Shown here piece after piece: positions 22,527 to 32,729 of a stretch of 64,000 nt of DNA. The translations under genes were made by a program, and so were the position numbers. The stretch is from Clitoria ternatea. Lineage: Eukaryota; Streptophyta; Magnoliopsida; Fabales; Fabaceae. The notes beneath the pieces are model-generated. The model was not told where the DNA came from and searched no databases. It saw only the letters and a program-made list of their open reading frames with translations. Where the stretch lies: the NCBI GenBank assembly GCA_037962975.1, contig CM075674.1, positions 34,548,501 through 34,612,500 on the forward strand, given 5' to 3'. Each line of letters starts with the position of its first letter. Within the stretch, counting starts at the first letter, position 1.

Positions 22527-24132
22527 GATAAGGATCACACACACAAGCGAAAGAATCCAGAACCAGACACCACCCTTCGGTTATAACTTCTTTCTCACCT
22601 TTATCTATATTAAAAAATAAAAAAATAAAAAAAGAGACTGTGGAAATCATATAAGACACTGAGGATAATGTCTTGAATAAGTGTGGGGGTCTGAGTTATA
22701 TATATTCTATTTTTTTGTGAGGGATAGACAGAGTAAAGATTAATTTGGGAAAGTTGCATCTAAAGTCATAAAGATGCATCTTTGAGAACCAAAGTCTTGA
22801 AACGTATTTTTTACTCTATAGTTTCAGTATCACTTTTGTTTAATTTTTTTTGTTTTAAACTAAAAAAATAAAAATAAAATTTAATTGTGTCATGAGTACT
22901 TTTGTTGGGATGGGCTGAGTAAAGAGTCCAAACTCTTGAGACGCATCCTTGCAACACATCTCACTCGGATAACCACAATCGTTTCACCTTCTTTATCAAT
23001 TTTTAAAAAAAAAACAAAAAAACACACACACACACATATATAGCCACTATCTTTACTTTAGTGTCGGTTATCCTTTGCCTTTACCTTCACCAGAATCATT
23101 TCCATTCGACATCAACCATTCTGTAACCATAAACATCATCTTCATCATTCTCCAGCCGCCACACTTTGCCTTCATCCTTTTCTTTCAGATCGGAGCCACA
23201 CCACACCACTAGGCAATCATCAGGTTCTTTATTTCCTCTTAATGGATGATATAGCAGAGTCTTTCTATAGGCATACAAATGAATTAAGATGTATGTTATT
23301 GCTCTTAATGCTACTCATGGTTGTGTTGATGATATTTTCTTATGGGTTCTAACACAAGGCCTATGAAACTCGATTGTATGACACAATCAAATTGTTCAGT
23401 TATACTAACCACATGTAATTGAACTGATCAATTTGTTGTAGGTATCTTCGTTACTAAGCGCCCTTAAAAAAAGTACAGAGCAAGAAGCATAAGGAACCGG
23501 ATCTTGACACCAATATTTGGTTATGATTTATTTTTCCTTCTTTGTTTCTTGTTCACAAAAAAAATCATCATTTCTAGTTTTTCATTTTAAATTCTACATG
23601 CTTTTCACTGACTTTTTTTTTTAATTTGTCTGAGTAATGAGTAATTACATCACCCTTGTCTAATATTTCATGACATGTTGTGAATAATTTCCTTGGCATA
23701 TTAATTTAATAAGTTGTTTGTGAAGATCAAATTGTATATAAATTGTGATAGAATGACCACCCTCGGTGAGATTTTGAGCTTAATTGGATGGACCAGATTA
23801 TGTCATCTTTCTTTTATTTTTGATTGACCTTTATTTATTAGTATTCTAGAACTTGACTTGTTTCTTTTTGATGTATTATGTTCCATATACATGCTTTGAT
23901 GTGATTAAGGCCATTTTTGTTTTAACCAAACACTAGCCATATGCCTTACCTTACATATTTTCCATTGTTACCCACGTTGAGCCTATATCCATTTCTTAAT
24001 TCAGTCACATAATTAGCTAATAGCCTAAAAAAAACATGATCACCTTTGCTTAGGAATTGATTAGGAGTTTTGGAATTACTATGAATAAATATTCTTGATG
24101 ATTGTGGAAATGTACCCAAGATATGTATGTTG
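22527..24132 (+). other. Non-coding 3' region of element D, left of insertion F
   Basis: This is AT-rich with no convincing ORF. It includes a purine-rich AAGTGTGGGGGT at about 22679-22690, similar to the polypurine tract at 32716-32729, a short copy of the phrase CCAAACTCTTGAGACGCATCC (also at 21501), and a CA/TA microsatellite near 23022-23040. At 23050-23300 there is a less AT-rich stretch with a 60-codon minus-strand ORF (23278-23096) that I cannot assign. Confidence 0.6.
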
Positions 24133-25933
24133 TGTTAGCCAAGGCCTCGATACTCAAGAGGGGGGGTGAATTGAGTATTTCAAATTTTCGCGCGGAATCC
24201 CTTTCAAAACGATTAGTAGTACACAAATGATGCAATATAAAAGATGTAATAATTATGAAGCACATTTCATACTAAAACATTTTGAGTTGAATGGACTATG
24301 TTCAAGAATTGATTTTGATAAGTAAAGCAAGTTATTAGTCTAGGCAATTCTTGAAACACTTGTCATGCAATAATTAATTCCAATATAAGTGTAATTTCAA
24401 TAACTCAAATTAATTAAGCATGATAGTTTACTAATTTGTTAACATCAATATTCTTCTTCCTCAATAATCAAATCCAACAATGTTTAAGACATTTGATTCA
24501 TGGATTTAATTTAATCTAACTTCAACAATGTTAACCAATATAGTTTGCAACTTATAGCATGCACTTAGTCCAATTTAATTACGAATGATATAATAAATCA
24601 AGTGAGCAATTTAAGTGCACAAATTAAATGAGTTTAGGGAAGAGAGAATTTGCAAACCGATATAACGAGTTCCACCACCCCGGTGTACGTCTCGCCTTCA
24701 AGCAACCCACTTGAAGGATTTCCACTATTGGAGATTAGAGATACAACTTTGAGCAATCGCGGCTTCCTAGTGTCCCACACTCAAGAACCCAATCCTCACA
24801 AGTAAAGGGCAACCCACCCAATCTCACAATCTCTCAATACCCAAAGGTTGAACCCCAACCTTTGTGACCACTCAACCTAGAGTGAATACCTTGGTGTATA
24901 TGGTGTTTGGTTTACAATCAAATAACTCTCTTACTAGAGTAGATACACAATTTAAAGCTCTCACCAAATAATAACTCTCAAAGAGAGGATATACAAATTT
25001 AGCTCACAAATTACTTTCTCTCTAACTCTTAAATAACTCACTAAGAGAATAAGCCAATATAGAACAAGAGAGAATGAGTAGAAGAGAATGAAGCAAGGAG
25101 GAAGAAGTAAGCAAATGGGAATGCTTCAATTGCTTGGTGTGTTTTGCTTCTTCAATTTCCTCTCTATTTATAGCCTCCAGCAACATGGAATTTTCACTTA
25201 AAATATTCCAATGGATCCATGAATCATGTAATGGAGCTTGTCTTTGTCTGCTTAGTGGTCCATTATTCATGAAGTGCGATCTTGAGTTTTCCACTGTGCA
25301 ATTCCAGCTTGTAACGCATGTTTAACAATCATTTGAACTAAATGAATCAATTCATTTCATAAAAGAATCGATTCTTTTAGTGTTATTTATGCAATCTTGG
25401 ACACTGCCAGGCGTATGAATCGATTCTTTGTGATGTGAATCGATTCAAGCAATTAAAAAACACATCCTGGTCATTAATAACACGCATGAATCGATTCTTA
25501 ACAAGGATGAATCGATTCAATCACCTGAAAAGTAGATCCTGGCCATTTTATAACGCATGAATCGATTCAATGGAGGAGGGAATCGATTCAACCATTTGTT
25601 TTGCACATCCTGGAGCATTTTGTACGCATGAATCGATTCATATGGCTATGCATGGCTGTGTGAATCGATTCAATTACCTGATTCATGCATTTTGGCACTT
25701 TGTTTCACTCTTTTTGATATTTGTTCAATCATGGCTCTAATCCTTTGATCCTTAGGCACTTTGTTGATCATTTTCATTTGATTTAAGCCACTTAAAATGC
25801 CTTGAAACATTTCTTTAGAATTCATCAATTTTCCATCATCAAACGTAATTAATTCATCCATAAATATATATGTTTGATCTTGATCCTTCATTTGTTGTGT
25901 CATTATCAAAACCTACATCAACATAAAATTACA
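24133..25933 (-). repeat. 3' LTR of element F
   Basis: The 1801-bp LTR on the minus strand starts TGTAATTTTATG and ends GGCTAACA. A minus-strand ORF of 79 codons (25909-25670) follows the LTR start. A palindrome array (about 25341-25672) and TATAAATAG (25172-25164) come next in transcription order. Confidence 0.95.
25341..25672. repeat. Paired GAATCGATTC palindrome array, F 3' LTR
   Basis: Nine exact GAATCGATTC palindromes plus one variant (GAATCAATTC) are arranged as five pairs. The members of a pair are roughly 10-25 bases apart, and pairs recur about every 75 bases with the phrase CACATCCTGG between them. The other LTR has the same array. Confidence 0.92.
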
Positions 25934-25948
25934 TTCTCCCCCTTTTTG
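25934..25948 (-). promoter_or_regulatory. Polypurine tract, element F
   Basis: The minus strand reads CAAAAAGGGGGAGAA immediately before the 3' LTR. It is the plus-strand primer site. Confidence 0.85.
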
Positions 25949-28900
25949 ATGATGACAACAAATGCTTGTCTCTTGGGGTGTTAGTATCACAATAATTCAA
26001 ATATATTTCAAGAAAGACTTGCCCTATCACATACAATTTGATACCAATTGTTGATGAAATCATAGGCACAAGTTAAGAAGAGAATATTAAGGATAAAAGG
26101 TCTCTCCCCTTTAATAAGGTCTCTCCCCCTTAATATATATTCTTTCCTTCTTAATCATCATCTCAATACTTTAGAAATCTCTCTCCTTTTACAAGATATT
26201 ATTATGCCATATAGATAGTGTATGTCTACTCCCCCTTTCTTATATATATCTCTCCCCTTTAAAAGTATGTATTTTTCTCCCCCTTTGACATCATCAAAAA
26301 AAACTTCCTTATATGATAAAATAATAATCATAGTAATTATTCCCTTTTGGCATAAATAGCATTTTATTCTTTTCACTAATCCTTTCACTAATCTCTCCCC
26401 CTTTGGCATCATCAAAAAGATCATCATCTTAATTATATTCTATGCCATCAATAAACTCATCTATTTGAATAGGAGGGATTTAGAGCAAATATTTCATGAA
26501 AGGGATTTCAAATCAAAGCTCATATCATGATCAAGGATATATACCAATTTGATGCATTTAGAGTCAATAATCACTCACATAAATCATTCATCAAGTAAGC
26601 ATATAATTGATTGCAAATTCATTTTCAATCATGTAATTGATATTGCTTTCATGTATGGTAAGCGTCACATGATTCTTTTCCAAATAAGCATACATATCAT
26701 TTCAAGTAAGCACATATATCATTTCAAATTAGCACATAATCTTCTCCTTTTTGGCATTATCAAACACACAAGGATATTCTTCCAAGTAAGCATATAGGAT
26801 AATAAAATTGTAAGCATAAATGCCATAAACATAATCATAGAGAGGTAAAATGATGGATATTCATTCATGTGTATGCTCCCCCTTACTATTGTAATTGATG
26901 TCACTTGTAAAAACATATACCACTTATTAACATGTGAAATCAATTTGATGAAGTTTGATACCAATTATTGAACACATGTCATGCATTTAATAGATACTAA
27001 TTGTTGAAGGATATACCAATTTGTTAGAAGATCATAATGTATCATGCAAGATAATATCTCCTCCTTAGTCATTTAATAGATACTAAGATGTCATGATATA
27101 TTCTCCCCTTTTCACATATATTGATACCAATTGTTATGAACCCAATTACACTAATTTGATCAAGTCTAATACCAAATGTTATTAACACATGTAATTGAAT
27201 ACCAATTGTAATTGAATACCAATTGTTAAGCTAATTGATGTAATTCTTAAGCATATGATTAACTTCTTTCAATAGATGCCACTTATTCAACCAATAGAAA
27301 TAACAATATGAATAGATATCACTCAAAAGTTAGATACCAATTGTATATAAAATTTATTGGTCAATCATCAATCAAAGTGGTAATCATAGAAGAATTTTCA
27401 ACAATATGCACTCAAATGTAGGTATCATAGCAACGGTAGAATGATTAATACAACTTGTTGGCTTACTCATGCATTTGTATTGTAACACATGCCAATATAT
27501 CTATATGACCCTTTTATGTCAAACATTCTTTTCTTGATCAACACTATTTATTTCTTATTCATTGTTCATGCCATTTGTTGCTAGTATCTAGTCATGATAT
27601 CACTTGAAGATTTGCCAATTTAAGCTCTTGATATCAATTATAAACATTTAAGCATATTATCACAAGATTGTTGACATTCAAGCATACATCATAATGTTGT
27701 TCAAAAATTCTTTTCAATCTCAATGATGTATGTATTCAAATTTCTTTTCACATTCAAGATCATGCATCATTAAACATATATGTCACTCAAGATAGATGCC
27801 AATTTGCTCAAGCATGGTGTACCAAGGAAGGTCATTATAATGCATCTTAATGTACCATGTATTATCACATATCATGCATTGTCATTTAACATATTTCTAG
27901 CCATGAAATTAAAGTCTAGGCATAGAGCATACATACTTTCTCCTTAGGCATTATCAAAACCAACATATAATTGCATTGAAAATATTTTGCCTAAGCTTGT
28001 CAACTTTGTAAAGCATAACATAGTTCTAACTCAAAGCAACTTTAAGGTTTGTCATAATCAACTTGTCATAACATTTTCTTGATATGAAGTTCAATGCCAC
28101 TTGTTATGAAAAGATACTTGCTTGTTAGGAAAAATAATATATCACTTGTATACAACATATGTATTTATCATCAAAGCATAGTGACAAGTATATAATCAAG
28201 AATATGTCCTCATGATCTCTTCCTCTTACTAATTCAATTGATACCATTGTTAAAGGAAGATGTTTGTTATTTAGATACCACTAGCTAACCAACATATTTC
28301 TTATTCAATAAACAATACATTATCAAGAATTCATATTCAATCAAAAGTTCATGCATCATTAGGAATTCATATGTTACCAAGGATTCATACATGCTTCATT
28401 CAAGAATTCATACATCATATATCATTAAGAGTTTATGCATCATTTATGACTTTGAATCTAAGCAACAAGATTTAATATTTCAACATTTTCATGTCTCAAT
28501 CCTTCCTAACACACATGGATGCAAACAACTTTAATCTCAAGTTTTTCATGAAATTAAAACATGTTATTTAAGCAATCATGTACCAATCATAAAAATCATA
28601 AGGATATACATCATTGATCCTAAGATTTCATTTATTCATTTCAAAACTTTACACCTTTCATGTTCAAACTCAAATATATCAAATCAAAGTTTGATTTTCA
28701 CACATCAAAATTCATTATGAACAAGTATAGAATTATTTAGATATTTCTAAAAATTCTTAATAAAATATCAACCAAGTTCATATATTGTTCAACATAATTA
28801 AGCATACAAAACATATAGTCAACATGATATTTAATTAACTAGAGTAAGGATCCGATCGTACCTTGGAGTTTTACAAAATTTATGTCCTTGTCTTTTTCCT

Positions 28901-29038
28901 CCTTTGTTCTTTGGAGTGAAGATCATGAATCTTGATTCTTTTGGCCATTCGTCAATGAGAGATTGTCGATTTAAAGTGTTCCTACAAAAATGTCAAGTTT
29001 TATGGTACCCTTTAAGAGTTGGGTCCTTTGTTGTTAGT
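25949..29038 (-). other. Non-coding internal region of F with repeated polypurine tracts
   Basis: No pol domain or ORF of note was found. The AT-rich sequence is a patchwork of two short repeated phrases. One is polypurine-tract-like, GGGGGAGA with CAAA on the minus strand, at about 26125, 26230, 26275, 26395, 26880 and 27100. The other is TACCAATTGTT or close variants, at about 26042, 26954, 26994, 27122, 27200, 27219 and 27338. The first matches the multiplied polypurine tracts described for Sireviruses. The second resembles the LTR/primer-site junction read on the opposite strand. Confidence 0.7.
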
Positions 29039-30187
29039 TTAGGATTTCAAATTTGTTTTTGGAATCCATACCTTTCTTGTACACTTTTGACGGGATTTCT
29101 TTATAAAGCAATTAGAAGATATATGACCATATATTCCACAACAAAAACATGTTGCATTCAAAGAGTAAGTCATTTTAGAATTATAAAGGTTCATACAACA
29201 ATTAGACATAGAGTTTCCTTTTCTTTCATGGTTTGTGCATCTTAGAGAGGATTTGGATTTTTCTTTGTAGGATGCAAAATGGTTCTTGTAATGATCTATT
29301 TTTCTTCTATCAAGTGTATGCCTTTGATCTTTAAGAGGTGCACTTAGATTCTCTTGACTACTTGTAAGCTTACTAAGTGCTCCTTTTAATTCTTTATTCT
29401 CATTTTCAAGAAGCATACATTTATCAATAAGCACACAATCATTATTATCATTACAAGTTCTAAGAGATACATTTGAAGCTACTAATTCATCATTTTGAAC
29501 TCTAAGATATTCTTTTTCTATGTGAACATCATGCAATTCTTTTTCAAGAGTCAAAATGGTTTGTTTAGAGCATGCATATTTCTTTGATAACAAGACAAAT
29601 TTTTCATGCAATTCTTCAAATGCTTCTAATAATTCATCCTTATCAATTTCATCATCATTATCATCACTAAAAGCATTTAAAGAGCATACCTCATCATCTT
29701 GAGAGTGCTTTGTCATTAGGCATGCAATTTCTTCTTCCTTCTCGTTGGTCTCTTTTTCAATGCTTCTTTCGAATTCTTCATCTTGACTAGAAAGAGTACT
29801 AATTCTTGCATCTTTATCACCATTAGTATTTCCATAAATTATTTCAAGAGTTTCCCACATTTCTTTAGCATTGTTACAAGTAATAACTCTAGAAACATCA
29901 TTAGGTTCTAATGCTAATGTGATAAGAATTTTAGCTTTAAGATTAAATTGTACCTTTCTTTCTTCTTCCTTAGTCCATAAGTTCATGGGCTTCATACATT
30001 CTATATTATCAACTATGTATTTAGGAATAAAAGGACCAAATTGAATAGCATTCCATACCTTGAGGTCATAGGCTTGGATAAAGATTTTCAACCTTTCTTT
30101 CCAAATAACAAAGTCTTTACCATTAAAGATTGGTGGTCTATTTATTATTTCACCTTGTGGAAATGCATCATAAGAAGTAGAGGCCAT
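29039..30187 (-). CDS. Copia/Sirevirus-type Gag protein of element F
   Basis: The open frame is 382 codons. The N-terminus (NRPPIFNGKDFVIWKERLKIFI, with W at about 29) is the Copia Gag start found in the UBN2/DUF4219 families. NLKAKILITLALEP and AKEMWETLEIIYG follow. Residues about 150-270 are very acidic and then heptad-rich, probably a coiled coil for particle assembly. A CX2CX4HX4C zinc knuckle (CFCCGIYGHISSNC) is near residue 345 and a lysine/arginine-rich tail ends the protein. The start codon lies 44 bases inside the primer site, as expected. No stop interrupts it, and with near-identical LTRs this suggests a recently mobile element. The stop comes where protease would follow in a full element. 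Confidence 0.88.
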   Translation of the reverse strand: MASTSYDAFPQGEIINRPPIFNGKDFVIWKERLKIFIQAYDLKVWNAIQFGPFIPKYIVDNIECMKPMNLWTKEEERKVQFNLKAKILITLALEPNDVSRVITCNNAKEMWETLEIIYGNTNGDKDARISTLSSQDEEFERSIEKETNEKEEEIACLMTKHSQDDEVCSLNAFSDDNDDEIDKDELLEAFEELHEKFVLLSKKYACSKQTILTLEKELHDVHIEKEYLRVQNDELVASNVSLRTCNDNNDCVLIDKCMLLENENKELKGALSKLTSSQENLSAPLKDQRHTLDRRKIDHYKNHFASYKEKSKSSLRCTNHERKGNSMSNCCMNLYNSKMTYSLNATCFCCGIYGHISSNCFIKKSRQKCTRKVWIPKTNLKS

Positions 30188-30230
30188 CTTGATCTCTTGA
30201 AGCGGTTAAGCTTGATCTTCCAAGAGTCAA

Positions 30231-30242
30231 GCTCTGATACCA
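30231..30242 (-). promoter_or_regulatory. Primer binding site, element F
   Basis: The minus strand reads TGGTATCAGAGC, two bases inside the 5' LTR. It is complementary to the initiator tRNA-Met 3' end. Confidence 0.92.
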
Positions 30243-31275
30243 ATTGTTAGCCAAGGCCTCGATACTCAAGAGGGGGGGTGAATTGAGTATTTCAAATTTT
30301 CGCGCGGAATCCCTTTCAAAACGATTAGTAGTACACAAATGATGCTTTATAAAAGATGTAATAATTATGAAGCACATTTCATACTAAAACATTTTGAGTT
30401 GAATGGACTATGTTCAAGAATTGATTTTGATAAGTAAAGCAAGTTATTAGTCTAGGCAATTCTTGAAACACTTGTCATGCAATAATTAATTCCAATATAA
30501 GTGTAATTTCAATAACTCAAATTAATTAAGCATGATAGTTTACTAATTTGTTAACATCAATATTCTTCTTCCTCAATAATCAAATCCAACAATGTTTAAG
30601 ACATTTGATTCATGGATTTAATTTAATCTAACTTCAACAATGTTAACCAATATAGTTTGCAACTTATAGCATGCACTTAGTCCAATTTAATTACGAATGA
30701 TATAATAAATCAAGTGAGCAATTTAAGTGCACAAATTAAATGAGTTTAGGGAAGAGAGAATTTGCAAACCGATATAACGAGTTCCACCACCCCGGTGTAC
30801 GTCTCGCCTTCAAGCAACCCACTTGAAGGATTTCCACTATTGGAGATTAGAGATACAACTTTGAGCAATCGCGGCTTCCTAGTGTCCCACACTCAAGAAC
30901 CCAATCCTCACAAGTAAAGGGCAACCCACCCAATCTCACAATCTCTCAATACCCAAAGGTTGAACCCCAACCTTTGTGACCACTCAACCTAGAGTGAATA
31001 CCTTGGTGTATATGGTGTTTGGTTTACAATCAAATAACTCTCTTACTAGAGTAGATACACAATTTAAAGCTCTCACCAAATAATAACTCTCAAAGAGAGG
31101 ATATACAAATTTAGCTCACAAATTACTTTCTCTCTAACTCTTAAATAACTCACTAAGAGAATAAGCCAATATAGAACAAGAGAGAATGAGTAGAAGAGAA
31201 TGAAGCAAGGAGGAAGAAGTAAGCAAATGGGAATGCTTCAATTGCTTGGTGTGTTTTGCTTCTTCAATTTCCTCT

Positions 31276-31284
31276 CTATTTATA
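31276..31284 (-). promoter_or_regulatory. TATA box of F 5' LTR
   Basis: The minus strand reads TATAAATAG, about 170 bases downstream (in transcription order) of the palindrome array. It is the probable core promoter. Confidence 0.7.
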
Positions 31285-31452
31285 GCCTCCAGCAACATGG
31301 AATTTTCACTTAAAATATTCCAATGGATCCATGAATCATGTAATGGAGCTTGTCTTTGTCTGCTTAGTGGTCCATTATTCATGAAGTGCGATCTTGAGTT
31401 TTCCACTGTACAATTCCAGCTTGTAACGCATGTTTAACAATCATTTGAACTA

Positions 31453-31784
31453 AATGAATCAATTCATTTCATAAAAGAATCGATTCTTTTAGTGTTATTT
31501 ATGCAATCTTGGACACTGCCAGGCGTATGAATCGATTCTTTGTGATGTGAATCGATTCAAGCAATTAAAAAACACATCCTGGTCATTAATAACACGCATG
31601 AATCGATTCTTAACAAGGATGAATCGATTCAATCACCTGAAAAGTAGATCCTGGCCATTTTATAACGCATGAATCGATTCAATGGAGGAGGGAATCGATT
31701 CAACCATTTGTTTTGCACATCCTGGAGCATTTTGTACGCATGAATCGATTCATATGGCTATGCATGGCTGTGTGAATCGATTCA
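31453..31784. repeat. Paired GAATCGATTC palindrome array, F 5' LTR
   Basis: This has the same nine palindromes and spacing as 25341-25672. It lies upstream of the TATA box, in the position of an enhancer. Confidence 0.92.
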
Positions 31785-32045
31785 ATTACCTGATTCATGC
31801 ATTTTGGCACTTTGTTTCACTCTTTTTGATATTTGTTCAATCATGGCTCTAATCCTTTGATCCTTAGGCACTTTGTTGATCATTTTCATTTGATTTAAGC
31901 CACTTAAAATGCCTTGAAACATTTCTTTAGAATTCATCAATTTTCCATCATCAAACGTAATTAATTCATCCATAAATATATATGTTTGATCTTGATCCTT
32001 CATTTGTTGTGTCATTATCAAAACCTACATCAACATAAAATTACA

Positions 32046-32110
32046 TGTTGTTGTTTCATTGTTCAAAAAGAAAATAAAAAAAAGGAAATGTTAAAAAGAA
32101 GAAGAAGAAG

Positions 32111-32141
<31 letters not shown>

Positions 32142-32729
32142 GGAAGAAGTGGTAAATATATGTATGAAAATAATTAGGAGGATTTATTCTCCTGATTTAT
32201 CCTCCATCATGTTTTATTTTGCTAAGTATTAAGTTTCAAAATAAACTTCCACAATCACTGAATCACTTACTCCATTGCTCTTTTTCAATCCTAAGTTTAG
32301 CCATACTATTTCATTTTATCCACCCTGTATCACCTTGGCCCCATTACAACCTTAATAAAGTCCTTTTGATCTCTGCATGCATATGTGTTCAAATATGAAA
32401 ATTAGAAATTTGTCAAGCCTATGGTAGTGCTAATTTATTTGGGTGATTTCTGAGAGTATACACAAACCCAAACAAATGAGATATAGAGAGCATGAAGAGA
32501 ACATCTATCACATTTTCATCCACTCTTTGATTTGATCACTCAATTTGTGTAACTAGTATGTAATGTTTCTTATTCACACTTATCATGACTTCTTGATATA
32601 AGGGATGATGTGTATTACTTATTATTTTAGATTTCAAAAAAAAATCAATAAAAATATTTATGTTGTTTTTCATTTTAGTTTTTGGTTTGGTTTTGCCCTG
32701 GAGTGTAAAAACTTAAGTGTGGGAGAATT
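32046..32729 (+). other. 3' non-coding region of element D, right of insertion F
   Basis: There is no ORF. It contains the GAA microsatellite and, at 32716-32729, the purine-rich AAGTGTGGGAGAATT that abuts the 3' LTR and serves as polypurine tract. Confidence 0.75.
32097..32150 (+). repeat. (GAA)n microsatellite
   Basis: About 15 uninterrupted AAG/GAA units are followed by TGGAAGAAGTGG. They lie in the 3' region of Athila element D. Confidence 0.95.

Larger units (their letters stand above)
24133..32045 (-). mobile_element. Gag-only Sirevirus-like Copia element F (non-autonomous)
   Basis: The 7,913-bp element is flanked by the 5-bp duplication TGTTG (24128-24132 and 32046-32050). Read on the minus strand the order is 5' LTR (32045 to 30245), primer site, gag (30187 to 29039), about 3.1 kb without any pol sequence, polypurine tract, then 3' LTR (25933 to 24133). 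The two 1801-bp LTRs differ at only about three positions that I could see. It needs protease, RT and integrase supplied by a related full element, like the TR-GAG class. It is inserted in the 3' non-coding region of Athila element D. Confidence 0.93.
30245..32045 (-). repeat. 5' LTR of element F
   Basis: This is a 1801-bp copy matching 24133-25933. The visible differences are GCTTTATAA versus GCAATATAA near 30341 and one A/G change near 31410. The ends are TGTAAT and TAACA on the minus strand. Confidence 0.95.

Noticed and set aside
24050..24265. Minus-strand ORF across the end of the F LTR (also 30168-30377)
   Set aside because: It crosses the insertion border and differs between the two LTR sites, so it is chance.
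25022..25294. 90-codon minus-strand ORF in both F LTRs (also 31134-31406)
   Set aside because: It spans the TATA box and leader of the LTR and shows no family features. It is probably chance.
25341..25672. CRISPR-like array (regular repeats with spacers)
   Set aside because: The units are 10-12 bp palindromes inside a plant LTR. The spacers are themselves repeats, and there are no cas genes in this eukaryotic context.
32097..32150. Arginine-rich peptide at 31986-32177
   Set aside because: It is a translation of the GAA microsatellite and is not a gene.
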